64,000 bases of DNA. Origin: Limnomonas spitsbergensis. Taxonomy: Eukaryota > Chlorophyta > Chlorophyceae > Chlamydomonadales. This document shows positions 31,601 to 42,349 of this stretch, in pieces (position 1 is the first letter of the stretch; each line of letters begins with the position of its first letter). The position numbers were made by a program, and so were the translations under genes. The stretch lies in the NCBI GenBank assembly GCA_037349105.1, contig JAYJMM010000039.1:4983501-5047500 (forward strand), written 5' to 3'. Under the pieces are notes generated by a model, which saw only the letters and a program-made list of their open reading frames with translations, was not told the origin of the DNA and searched no databases.

Positions 31601-33987
31601 AAGAAACAGCACGACAGGCACACATACAGGCATAACAAACAGCACGACAGGCACACACACAGGCATAGCAAACAGCACGACAGGCAAACACACAGGCATA
31701 ACAAACAGCACGACAGGCAAACACACAGGCATAGCAAACAGCACGACAGGCAAACACACAGGCATAACAAACAGCACGACAGGCAAACACACAGGCATAA
31801 GAAACAGCACGACAGGCACACACACAGGCATAAGAAACAGCACGACAGGCAAACACACAGGCATAAGAAACAGCACGACAGGCAAACACACAGGCATAAG
31901 AAACAGCACGACAGGCAAACACACAGGCATAACAAACAGCACGACAGGCACACACACAGGCATAACAAACAGCACGACAGGCAAACACACAGGCATAGAA
32001 AACAGCACGACAGGCACACACACAGGCATAACAAACAGCACGACAGGCAAACACACAGGCATAACAAACAGCACGACAGGCAAACACACAGGCATAAGAA
32101 ACAGCACGACAGGCACACACACAGGCATAACAAACAGCACGACAGGCAAACACACAGGCATAGCAAACAGCACGACAGGCAAACACACAGGCACAACAAA
32201 CAGCACGACAGGCAAACACACAGGCATAAGAAACAGCACGACAGGCACACACATAGGCAAACTTCTAAAACAGCAGTTCGTGCTACGATGCATGCGGCAG
32301 ACATTTTGGTGAGGGCACACAAATTTATCATGTTAGTGGTGAACAACCTCATGTTAGTGTTTAACAATCTCATGTTCGGGTTTTCCAACTGTTTTTTCCA
32401 ACAATGCCGCGGCTAGACACAGCTAAATTTAGAGCGCATCGGTTACGGCAGAGGGGGCCTGGCGCAGCAAGCCCTCCTGCTTGGTCCACCGGTCAGATGC
32501 AGGTCACTGTTTGACAGCGGTATGCCAAGTCGTGGCCAGTGGCCACCTGGCGGCCTGCCAAAGAAGATCTGGCGCAGAGGCCGCACACTGAAGGCAGCAC
32601 CGCCGCTCACCTGAATGGTGCGCATGTTCATGGAACCGTCCACATGGGCCTCAAGGAAGGAGGCGACGCCGAGGACCGAGTCAGGGGATACGATGAACGT
32701 GACCATGCTCTCTCCCGGGCCAAACCCCTTGACGCTGCCCACCAAGGTGACCCTGTTTTCGTAATCCTGGAGTTGGTGCTTCTGCTGCTTCTTTGCCTGG
32801 TTGCGCAGCCTCTTGATGCGTCCGGCCCCCTTGTTGGCGTTCCAGACCACGATCAGGTTCAAATTAGGCAGCAGGGGTAGGCTGACCTGGGGGGCAGTCG
32901 AGACCAGCACAGCATCTTGTAGCACCAGGATGCGGTCATGTGTGCCTGCATAGAAGCAAGGCCAGGGTGAGGAACTGAGGAAGAGGTTATATCTACAGCA
33001 GTGTTTACTTAGGGGTGCCTCATCCATAGTTCAGCTATATCGTGGCCTGCAGATGTGGGTGCACCAAGCTCTGCTGCTTTGGATCACCGGCTGTAGGCCA
33101 GCCAAGATTTGCCCCAATCGGCTCAGTGATGGCCATCCGGGGAGTCCCCGAAGATGGTCTGGCGCGCACCAAAATTAACTAATTAAGCAATGATTTACGG
33201 CTGAATTGCTGATGTTGATCTGACTGGGTGCACTCGCTCATGTCATCCAGCCATGGCCTATCATGTCCTCAAATCGCATCGCAGTGGCCTGAAGGTGGTC
33301 CACCCTCCTTGCCATGCAGCTATATATTCTGGTGCATGATAGCCATGCAAATCATGCAAGTGTGGAAAATGCAGGTACAATGGTGGGAAGTGTGTACATC
33401 AGTTCAATGCAGTCATTGCGTACGCTATCATTCCATGAATCATGCACATAGAGTTAAGAATGCGGGCTAAGGGTCATCGGCAGCAGCCGACTATCGATTG
33501 ACGATCGGGTGTGAGTAATTGGCACCATCCACAGGCCGGCATGCAGCAAAGTGAAAAGGCAGCTGCTCTGTTACTATGCAGTCTCACTAACGGTACGCAG
33601 TCAGCAGGCGGGGAGGCGTGGGCGTGATAGACATGCATGGTCTGGTCTGAAAAGTCACAAAGCAGCGATAGATCGATCCTTGTTCCGATCGTACATCAAG
33701 CATCAGGCATCTCGATGTATGTGTGGTACTAGTGGCCGTGTTATTAGTTTATCACCTTCAGGGATGGTGTTCGCGTGGGGCGGGTCCCCAGCATCGGCCA
33801 GCGCCCGGGGCGCTGACGAAGACGGGGCGATTGTAATCTTGACGCTGAAAATGGAGGGGAGGTTCGCGTCGTCTGTTGACAATGTAGGACCGACCTTAAG
33901 CCCGAAGACTGTGTCAGCCGCTACTATGATAAGGATCATGGCCCAGAAGCAGGTCGTCAGTATGGGCCTCATGACCACGCTCGGCAT
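28631..33987 (-). CDS. Secreted M12-type metallopeptidase (metzincin), probably broken
   Basis: Exons recognised on the minus strand: 33987-33756 (signal peptide; FWAMILIIVAADTVFGL), 32945-32611 (propeptide-like, joined in phase 1), 30681-30595 (VQYTETKFETSLDDLKNG), 30142-29936 (LGADLVQLITTDSAYCGIGY, then HEMGHNFGCGHN) and 29564-28631. HExxHxxGxxH is the zinc site of metzincins. The last exon has the Met-turn region SSILSYGC with Leu in place of Met, then two cysteine modules ending PVWCGxxxCYxxGxxC, a Pro-rich linker as in cell-wall glycoproteins, and a third, partial module. Two faults: exon 30142-29936 changes frame between GFSVV and CIGSGASAHEMGH, and splice phase independently requires that shift; and no exon for the start of the catalytic domain was found between 32610 and 30682, where a minisatellite lies. 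Either a pseudogene or an assembly error. Confidence 0.7.
29786..29812. repeat. Interstitial telomere-like repeat
   Basis: CCCTAAA-type units in the last intron of the metallopeptidase gene, with a further CCCTAAACCCTAG at 29893. Confidence 0.8.
30998..32262. repeat. 33-bp minisatellite, ~38 copies
   Basis: Unit ACAGGCATAACAAACAGCAC followed by GACAGGCAAACAC. Because 33 is a multiple of three and units lack stops in most frames, both strands show long artificial open frames (up to ~490 codons, TGKHTGITNST or VCLPVVLFVMP repeats). It lies in the large third intron of the metallopeptidase gene. Confidence 0.97.
32418..32600 (-). repeat. AGCTGAA-tailed dispersed repeat
   Basis: Inverted, diverged copy. 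It ends ~10 bases from the donor of metallopeptidase exon 2 (32611). Confidence 0.6.
33028..33182 (-). repeat. AGCTGAA-tailed dispersed repeat
   Basis: Good inverted copy (TTCAGCTATA ... GGTCTGGCGCGCACCAAAAT) in intron 1 of the metallopeptidase gene. Confidence 0.8.
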
Positions 33988-34554
33988 CGATTTTGACGCG
34001 AAACGCCGTATCTGGGGACCAGGCATGAAGGCCGTAGGGAGCGGGCACTGTTTACTCGTCCACTGCCAAGATGGCGACTGGTTATACCGCAAATGTCTTA
34101 TTGCATAGACGTTTTAGACAGCAGGGCCCTTGGCGACGCCACGGCGCGGGGTGTTCGGGGTCGGTCTCGGTCTGTACTAGAACACGCGATACCGTAGTGG
34201 TGGATCTGAGTGGCTTGGTGTATGTAACTCTTTCCCCCGGGAAGACAAGCCTGGTGCGTGCACACCTATGATTTCACAGTTTGACTACAGGATGTCACCA
34301 CTTAAGGGGTTACCTTCCTAGCTTCGTTGCAAGTTCAATTGGAATATACCATTTTCTGTTTGGCAGTAGGAAGATATACATGAAGACGATGGGCACAATA
34401 CTAGCTGCGGTGGAATATAGGTCTGAAGTGGATCCATTAACGGCTTGGTCACACGCCACTTTGATCGTTTTTTCTTTACAGTTTTGATTAGCTTATTATT
34501 ATTATCTATTGTTATTATTGTTATCTACTTAAGTAAAGCAAGGTGCAGGAACCG

Positions 34555-34598
34555 GGTGAAGAAGCTGAGCCCCCAAAGGGGGGCTCCGCTTCTTCACC
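34555..34598. repeat. GC-rich hairpin
   Basis: GGTGAAGAAGC ... AGCCCCC AAA GGGGGCT ... GCTTCTTCACC: an imperfect inverted repeat of the kind scattered in green algal organelle genomes. Confidence 0.85.
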
Positions 34599-34670
34599 TA
34601 CTCTTTAACGACGTGTACCGGTCAGGGACCCAAATTAAATTCTGGGGGCTACGCCTCTACCTTCTGTTAC

Positions 34671-34753
34671 CCAAATTGACCTCTTGGAGCGCAATTTGGG
34701 CCCCAGACGGTACCCAAATTGTCCTCATGGAGCGCAATTTGGGCCCTAGACGG
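34671..34753. repeat. 41-bp duplication with CCCAAATTG/CAATTTGGG
   Basis: Two tandem units, each ACCCAAATTG ... TGGAGCGCAATTTGGGCCC, each a small imperfect palindrome. Confidence 0.85.
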
Positions 34754-35043
34754 TTTATTGTTTATAAATAATAAACAAGTTTTGGATGTTATTCAACAAA
34801 CCTTAGGCTTTGGACATATTTTAAAACAAGGTCCAAGGGTTTGGCGATTTATTGTTCAGAAAAAAGAGGATTTAGAATTAATATGCCTTTTATTTCATGG
34901 TAATATTGTATGCGCGTAAGTTGCAATTTTCTAAATTCTTACAAATTTATAATCAAAAACCATTTCCCTGCATGGACGGTGCCGACCATGCAAAATCTTG
35001 CACTTGCCTTGAGCAATGCCTCTGTTTCTCTAAAGCGTGTAGC

Positions 35044-35110
35044 GCTAAAAAGTGCCGCTTGGCTGGATACCCGTTCCTTGAAGGTATCCAGCCAAGCGGC
35101 ACTTTTTAGC
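35044..35110. repeat. Perfect 28-bp hairpin
   Basis: Arms 35044-35071 and 35083-35110 are exact reverse complements (starting GCTAAAAAGTGCCGCTTGGC), with an 11-base loop. It interrupts the endonuclease remains. Confidence 0.95.
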
Positions 35111-35335
35111 AACGGCGCCCACGAAGATGCAATTTTTAAGAGATTAGTAGAAACCTCAGAGACCGCACGCCCACAACCCCTATTAAACACAAATGCAAGT
35201 TATTTTAATCAATGTCTAGCAGGTTTAATAGACGGTTGTCTTTTATTAAGTAAGAAAGTATATGGAAGTTTAGAAATAACAATGGGATTACATGAGGAGC
35301 CGTCAGACCGTAATTCGAAGCCAATACCGTAGGGG

Positions 35336-35484
35336 GGCAAAAGTGTGTACTGTCACGCACACATGCCACGTACCCTGAAATCTGCAGGCCAAATCTCCAT
35401 ATATATATGATGCGAGCCCATAAATAAATGATGCGAGCCCCATGATAAATAGATGTTGCGAGCCCTCGGGCAGTGGATGTTTTC
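35336..35484. other. Short spacer
   Basis: Two or three ATGATGCGAGCCC(A/C)-like repeats (35408-35465). Nothing else seen. Confidence 0.4.
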
Positions 35485-36172
35485 TTTACGAACGTCGTCA
35501 GTAGCCCAAGTGCTCCAGATTTTGGCGAGGGCTTTCAGGGTTTGGTGGGAGAGGTTACAGCGCTTTTAGGGTGCACTGCGTCCCCGAGGCAGACATCGCA
35601 TCAGGCCTGGCCCGTCTTGGATGGACACGTGATATCGCACTTTTTTGTGCCGGCCGAACTCTTGTTTCATCTTGACCGTTCCTTCTTTGTGTGTATTGCC
35701 TACGTTCGGTGACCCAATTACGAACGTCGTCAGTAGCCCAAATGCACCAGATGTTGGTGTCAGGTTTTCGGGGTTTGGCGGGTGAGGTCATAGCGCTTTC
35801 AGGGTTAACTGCGTCCCCGAGGCAGGCAGCCGGACGTCAAGGACACGTGACATCACACGTTTTGCGCCAGTCGAACTCTTGTTTGATTCTGACCGTTCCT
35901 TCTTTGTTTGTCTTGCCTACGTTCGGTGACCTAGTTACGAACGTCGTCAGTAGCCCAAGTGCTCCAGATTTTGGTGTCAGGTTTCTCGGGGTTTGGCGGG
36001 TGAGGTCATAGCGCTTTAGGGTGGACCACCTTCAGCGTCCCCGAGGCAGACGTCGCGTCAGGCCTGGCCCGCCTTGGATGGATACGTGGCGTCACAAATT
36101 TTGTGCCAGCCGAACTTTTCATTGTTCTTGACCGTGCCTTCTATGTTTGCCTTGCCTACGTTCGGTGACTAG
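35485..36172. repeat. 217-232 bp tandem repeat, three copies
   Basis: GAACGTCGTCAGTAGCCCAA starts at 35490, 35722 and 35939. Each copy ends with CCTACGTTCGGTGAC. Frames within it read LAGEV.AL...TASPRQ and repeat with the unit; no real gene is indicated. Confidence 0.93.
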
Positions 36173-36664
36173 TTTGCTATGACTTTACAAGGTGTGAGAC
36201 CGGCCGCCCAACCCTAAAAACCTGAGACGCGAACACAAAAAACAGCCCATGTGCGCATGTGGCCCTCGTCGATCTCCACCGGTCATGCGCCCGTGCATCG
36301 TTCCCACTGCCACTTCACACTTTGATCCAATCGTCATAATTCATCGCTTGTAGGGAAGTGTCGACGTCAACTTCTCACTCGCACCATCACCATCGGGCCC
36401 CATCTTCTTACACATACCATGTGGGGAAGCGCGAACCTTGTATGTGCGCGCACATATGCGTGCCATGAAATGCTGACCGCGACACGCGACAGTCCTAGAT
36501 TTAGCATTGTGTGCTCAATACCAGCTCAACAGCACAAATCCAAATGCAATGCCTCGCCGGACTGTAAAACTGTGGTAGGCAGACGTCGTCACACAGCTGT
36601 CACATGCAAGTCAGCAGCAGCCAGACACACGCACACAAGAAGCACCCAGCACGATCAGCCCACA
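36173..36664. other. Intergenic, no gene recognised
   Basis: Mixed sequence without clear exon signals or repeats, apart from a short match (CGGACTGTAAAAC, 36559) to the ACAGTCCA family. Confidence 0.35.
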
Positions 36665-38589
36665 TAACACCTGTATGTAAATTGACGGATGAGGCTGCCC
36701 TCTCCTGCTCCTACCTGCTCTGTGTGCACATAGTACTGTACTGTATGGGACGGATGGGACCGCATGGGACCGGTGCCCGCAGGTCAATGCGAGGAGTGGG
36801 AGTGGAAAATCAGCTGTGGTGCTGAAATCTCGTGCTGTCTACGAAATCCCCGTCCCCAAACATGTCAGTGCGTTACACCTCAGCGCCCTGCTCAACAGGG
36901 AGCCGAGCTAATCGGTTGGGAGCAAAGAAACAAACAGACCGGTCAGTTGGTCAGGAAAACAAGGAAAGGGGGGAACTAGTCAAGTACGGTAAGGGTCATA
37001 AAAGGCTGGGGAAAAGGTCGGTCAAAGGAAGCCATGGCCTCCATTCTGAAACGTCTACGCCTCAAACTTTAAAGACCCCCAAGAAACAAGATAAAATCGG
37101 GAAACTGCCCTACACGCAAAACCACCAAGAGAACCGGCCCGCATATGCTACCGGGGCGCTGCCGCCCCTGTACGCGGAGCCGAGGCGCCCTTGCCGCCTC
37201 CCTCGAGCACACGTGCCCAGGATTTTTCCACCCGCTTGCAGTAGCAGGGCTTGTTCTACCCCATGCCGAGGCACCCTGGTGAATCTCCCTGAGCAGGCCG
37301 TTGCTGCCGCCGCTGAGCATGCCGTGCAGGACACCCATAATCTGTTCCCCAACGGAGAAATCACTCCATGGAGCGGTCGTCTGGAGAGAGCTGCATAGCT
37401 TCAGTACGTCATCCAGGCCGCTGCTGCCTGATGTTGTCGGCCAGGCAGCTGTTGCTCCTGCTGCTGATGATGAAAGCTTGGTATCTGCTGCTCCTACTGC
37501 TGCTGCTAATTGGGCATCCGAATCTCTGCCTACCACTGCTCATGCTGCTGCTGTTGATGATGATGATGGTGATGATAGGACATGATAATCTTTACCTGCT
37601 GATGATATCCCAGTCTCCATGCTGTGACCCTGGGTGTCCGACCACCCGATATCCAAGAGCTTCGCTTCAACGTGGTCCCTGCAGATTTCAGGGTTAAAAA
37701 TGTAGGGCCTAAAACCCTGAACATGACTGTGAGACCAACATTCAAGACGCTAGCTTCGATTCAACGTGGTATCTGCAGGGTTCAGGGTTTAGAGCCTAAA
37801 CTGAACCCTGTACACGTCTGTCTGGTGAGCCCGACATCCAGGACGCTAGCTTCACTTGAATGTGGTCCATGCAGGGTTTATGGCTAAGGGTTAAGGGTTT
37901 AGGGCCTAAATTTAACCTTAAGGGTTTATGGCTTAGGGTTACGGGTGAAGCAAGGGTGAAGCGTTTAGGCCTCAACTCAACCCTAAACACGCCTGTCCTG
38001 TGAGACTGATAACCAGGATGCTAGCTTTGCTTCAATGTGGTCGAAAAGGGACTCAACAGCAACACATGTGGTCCAGCCCGATATCTAAAATGCTATCTTT
38101 GCTTCAATGTGGTCCCTTAAGCCAGGCGAGTGGAGTCAACAGCACTACAGCAGCAAACATTGGACACAAAGAGGCCACGGTTCGGCAGCAAGAACCAAGA
38201 TGCTAGCTTTGCTTCATTTTGGTGTCCAAAGCGAGGCGAGGAGAGTGAATAGCAACACCGACTGTACAGAGTGGATCGAATCATCGAACCAGGCTGCACT
38301 GGAAACAAGCGTCCTCAAAGACGTGTACCGTCTGGGACCCAGAGGTGTCTCGCTTCAATGCAGCCTCTAAAGACAGTGAACAGCACCAAAGATGAGATGA
38401 ACGGGAGCAAACTAGGCCACAGCATGGCGGACCAAATCAAGGCGTTTTTTTGCTGCCTGCCGCACGACCAAGATCTTTGGGATATGAGCGTTTCCTTATT
38501 GAGGGCAATGCTCAAACTTTTTTGCGCTGGGGCATCTTTGAAGAGGCCTACCCACCATTCCACCAGTGTAACTTTGAGGGCGTTTCAGC

Positions 38590-38750
38590 TACAATTCAGC
38601 TCAGCTACAATTCAGCTACATCAGGCTGGTACAGCAATCATGTTGCTCAGACTGCCAGCCGTACGCCAGTGGAGGTTTGGTCTCAATTGGCCCAGTGGTA
38701 GCTACCCGGCAGCCCCTCAAAGGGGATCTGACGCGAAAGAAACACAGCTG
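38590..38750 (-). repeat. AGCTGAA-tailed dispersed repeat
   Basis: Duplicate of 22100-22262, inverted along with the arm. Confidence 0.75.
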
Positions 38751-38944
38751 CCCACCTGGGAATGATCATGAACGGAGGCGTTGCCAGGGCCTGCATCACG
38801 CGCTCTGCTGGCTCTTCACACAAAGGGATGAGCAACAGCAGCAGCCAGCCTTCGGCACATAATGCACCGCCTTACTTGAGAGCTGTTACGGATAGCAGGC
38901 GAGGGACTGGATGGAGGCTCCACCCCGTATACTACCTACAATGC

Positions 38945-39085
38945 ATGTTAGTTGCAGCAGTTACAGCAGTTACAGCAGTTACAGCAGTTAGCGCAGTAAT
39001 AGTAGTTGCAGCAGTTACAGCTGGTACAGCAGTTAAAGCAGTTGCAGCAGTTGCAGCAGTTACAGTAGTTGCAGCAATTACAGCA
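38945..39085. repeat. CAGTTACAG/GTTGCAG tract
   Basis: Imperfect nine-base units (GCAGTTACA). A shorter version occurs inverted at 21810-21900. Confidence 0.8.
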
Positions 39086-39104
39086 TTGTTTGATTCAGTG
39101 CAGA

Positions 39105-39265
39105 CAAAACCACCTTAGGCAGGTGGCTGGGCAGCCAGCACATGCCTATGAGGATCAAACTTTGACGGGCCTCGTGGCCTACGGTCGGTGGTCTAAGCGG
39201 CTGGGCTTGCTGAACCAGATCCCAACGTCTCTCAGCCGTGACGTAGCTGAATTGAGGCTGGAATT
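39105..39265 (+). repeat. AGCTGAA-tailed dispersed repeat
   Basis: Duplicate of 21670-21800, inverted along with the arm. Confidence 0.7.
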
Positions 39266-39377
39266 GCACCCTTAATCAAGCAAGTAGTCGCACCTGCCCT
39301 GCTAGGTGTGCATGGCTCTTCTGTAAAATAAAGCGCCAAACGGTGCAGAGCCAGAGACGAGTGCAGCCGTGCAGGGA

Positions 39378-39515
39378 TCCTCCCTCCCTCCCTCCCTCCC
39401 TCCCTCCCTCCCTCCCTCCCTCCGTCCCTCCCTCCTCTTTCCCATCCCTCCCTCTCTCCCCTCTCTCCCTGTCTCCCCTCCCTCCCCTCCCCTCCCCTCC
39501 CCCACCCCCTCCCGT
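39378..39515. repeat. (CCCT)n microsatellite
   Basis: About 45 bases of pure CCCT units followed by imperfect CCCT/CCCCT sequence. Confidence 0.97.
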
Positions 39516-40860
39516 ACCCTCTTCAGTTAGGGGGCTAAACAGTGCAGAGCCAGAGGCGAGTGCAACACTCATCAGCTCAACTTACAAATCCGCAGAGGGG
39601 TAAAGGACTATGGGAAGTTATCATCAAAATGCCTGACTTTTAGGATAATAGGCGTGCTTGTCTGTAATTTCTGATGAACGTGGTGGTGCCATGCGTCGTG
39701 CAAGGCAATTATAGGTCATTCGTATAGGGTTCAGGGTGCAGTTAAGGGCCACTGGAGCAGTGTTTAGGGATTCGGATTTAAGATGTAGGGCCACATTGTT
39801 TAGGATTCAGGTATGAGTTCAGATTACAGGGTTAATCGCCATTACCTGGTGGTGCCACGCATCGTTCCCTTGCAGGAACAGGTTCAACTGTTCAAGGTGA
39901 GCAACTGAGCACAGGCACGGCGCTTCCAGCCACTGTGCCAGCCAGTCCTAAGCCAGCTGGGAGCCGGCAGTGAGGTGATGAGGGGCGAAGAATGCGCCAC
40001 GGACTTGCGCGCCGGAGAGCTGAGCCACCGCCTCGATCAGGTCTAGGTGGGTGCGTGGTGCCTGCCAGGGCCCTCGATGTTAGGTATTTCCTGTGCGCGG
40101 AGCATCACGGTCGGTGTTTGCTTTACTACGCGTCAGGCCATGGGTGGAGAGGGGAGCGCGGTGCAGCGGCATATGGGCTGATGGGGACCAAAGTACCAAG
40201 CTTGGACCGGACAGTGGGCAGCGGCGCAAGCAGCAGCCAGCAGGGATAGATACACTGCGGGACTTGGTGTTAATCAATGGTGGCCAAAGTGAAATTACGT
40301 AAGCACTGGCAGCATCACTGCTAAGCTGCATTATTGGCATCAACACTGGCAGCATCACTGGCACTCTGGCAGCATCAAAGCTGTGGCTGCATCACTGCCA
40401 AGCTGCGTTATTTGCGTCAACACTGGCAGTAACACAACAACATCACTACAGCATCATTGCATATTTGTGAGGGCTGGTCTTATGCATTAATCGTGAAGCT
40501 CATGTGCTGTAAAAAAATCACAAAACTTCACATCATTGCAGCATCGTGGCTGCGTCACACTGAAATCTGTGACTCAAGACATGGATGGGTCAAAAGGCCT
40601 TTAATAATGACATCGGAATACGGTATGTGAAATCGGAATTGAACACAGTTGCATGTTTGTGTGCATGTGTGCGCCCGCATGGTGCCTGCATGTGTTTGTG
40701 CATGTATGCGAGCATGCGATCATGCATGCGTGCATCAATGCATGCATGTGTGCGTATGTTCATGACATTACACCTATGGGCCATGTATGTGTGCGTATGT
40801 GTGGTTGGATGTGCATGCATACCGGTATGTGTGCATGTGTATGAGTGAAGATGCATAAGA

Positions 40861-42349
40861 AAGAAAAGAAACAACGCCCCCGGTCGTGTGGGTTCAGGGA
40901 ACAGCGCAGTTCGGGGCCGAAGCCACACCCACACCGTTACCACCGAACAAGGGCGAGGCTATTGCGACTTGAGAGGCTGGCAAGTTAGACTATGGCGACT
41001 TACGTTTTATGTTTTAGTTGTATAGGCGTTGGTGCGTCAAGCACTGAATCCGTCTCCTAGTCTGTAGTACCGTATGCTGTGAATGATTTTGATGACGTCC
41101 ACATTTCTTTGCTTGGTATGGTGTTTAGTAGAAAGGTGCATACCCGCTGCTGGGCCCTGCTGAACGCTCGGCCGCGTGGGGCTGGTAGGGATCGACTAAG
41201 CTCAATTCCAGCTACCATGCACAGCATGGGCCATGGTGCAGCCTTGCCATCCTCCTATGTGAGGAAGCAGGAACATGGAACCAGGCGCTCTAGGCGGGGG
41301 GGTAGAGAAGATAGTGTGACGGGTTCGATCCCTCAACTTTTGTGTATGGATGCCACCAGCGTTATACCACTGGGCACTTGACCATTTCCCCCGTTTGGTA
41401 TGGTGTGCGTGAGGCAGCTGGCGCCCCAACAACTGCGCCAATAATTTGAACATTCTGAATTCCGCTTGGCTGAATCGAATGGGCCCATGACGAGATATGA
41501 TTTAAAATAACAGCATGTGAAGTTTTGTGAAGTATGAACAACATCAGCAGTGATATCAAACGAAATGTACCGGCACGGCAGCACCGGGGTGGCCCTTCAG
41601 TTCGAAATCAGACCCGTTGAGGGCAGTAAACAGTGTGATGGTCCTGACCACGTCAACCACCCACATCAAATGAACATGGAAAAGGACACGGCCGGGGGGG
41701 GAAACTAGGGAATGCCTGTCAGTGACATGAGCAGACTAGGAAAGGGTCCAACCTTTAGTTGGCCTCAGTCAGGTAGGCCTTCTGTCATCACCCATTTCTA
41801 CCGCAGAGTAGGATTTAGGAACAATAGAAAATGGCACAGCCATGAGCATGGCATTCGCCGCCAAAATTCACATTCACGCATGACAAGTTCAGTTGTCAGA
41901 AACGAATTTGCCTACCGTATACTGGAAAGCTGTTCTTTCCCTGTAGTCAACTTCAAAAATATGCAAAACAGCATGACAGTCCTGGCGGGGTAATTGAAAG
42001 CTATGTAAAAATAGTCGTTACTGATGGACAGTACTATCCGTCACTGATGTACAGTCAAAGTTGTTACTGGTGTACAGTCAAAGTCAGTTCCGTCGGTCGT
42101 GGTCATGCATTCCAGTCATAAGTTACATGCCTTGGCATGGACACCAAAAGGTAGATAATGAGGCATGAACATCATGAGTCTACTTCTGGCCTTCTGGGCT
42201 CCATTTACTGGAGCAACCAAACGGTCAATCATTCAGCCATTCATCAGACTGCGCCAAAGCAACCGGCAGTCATGATGGTCCCACCTGGGTGTAGGGAAAT
42301 CGTGAATCAAGGAAACTTTTAATAAATAGGTCGCCTCAGGCAGGGAAGG
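40861..42349. other. Intergenic, dispersed repeat copies only
   Basis: Bases 41140-41290 repeat 945-1095. Bases 41517-41540 (GTGAAGTTTTGTGAAGT) match the second dispersed family. Two near-identical GTTACTG(A/G)TG(G/T)ACAGT(C/A) strings occur at 42017-42080. No exon was recognised. Confidence 0.45.

Larger units (their letters stand above)
34490..35335 (+). pseudogene. Nuclear copy of organelle DNA with LAGLIDADG endonuclease remains
   Basis: AT-rich tract unlike its surroundings. A frame at 34770-34915 reads NKQVLDVIQQTLGFGHILKQ then RFIVQKKEDLELICLLFHGN, the typical second half of a LAGLIDADG_1 domain. After a frame change, 35195-35310 reads CLAGLIDGCLLLSKK then GSLEITMGLHEE, the start of the second domain with two residues missing from LAGLIDGDG. 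The two parts are separated by inserted palindromes. Such enzymes are encoded in organelle introns of green algae, so a mitochondrial or plastid insertion is inferred. It is not functional as it stands. Confidence 0.7.
37070..40090 (-). pseudogene. Truncated C39-like peptidase pseudogene
   Basis: Inverted copy of exons 2-4 of the gene at 20076-24251. Exon 1, with the nucleophile Cys, lies beyond the duplication end and is absent. The exon 2 copy (40090-39846) has an in-frame TAG after SQLA and indels. The exon 3 copy (38935-38757) has indels and a stop. The exon 4 copy retains SDFSVGEQIMGVLHGMLSGG but lacks the C-terminal block. The serine/alanine repeats differ in number. It cannot encode an active peptidase. 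Confidence 0.82.
36665..40860. repeat. Right arm of large inverted duplication
   Basis: Reverse-complement counterpart of 20290-25600. Blocks: 36665-36985 with 25280-25600; 37000-37680 with C39 exon 4; 37680-38360 with the exon-edge echoes; 38435-38450 and following with 22380-22440; 38757-38935 with exon 3; 39846-40090 with exon 2; 40297-40640 with intron 1. Divergence is moderate, with indels. Confidence 0.9.

Noticed and set aside
30876..32416. Several open frames of 326-492 codons on both strands with perfect amino-acid repeats
   Set aside because: By-products of a 33-bp minisatellite whose unit is divisible by three and stop-free. They lie in an intron and have no non-repeat domain.
33551..34108. 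185-codon plus-strand frame
   Set aside because: It is antisense to the signal-peptide exon of the metallopeptidase, which joins the next exon in phase. The plus frame has no recognisable domain.
35473..36011. Frames resembling a repeated peptide (LAGEV...TASPRQ)
   Set aside because: They follow the 217-232 bp tandem repeat, change frame between units and match no family known to me.
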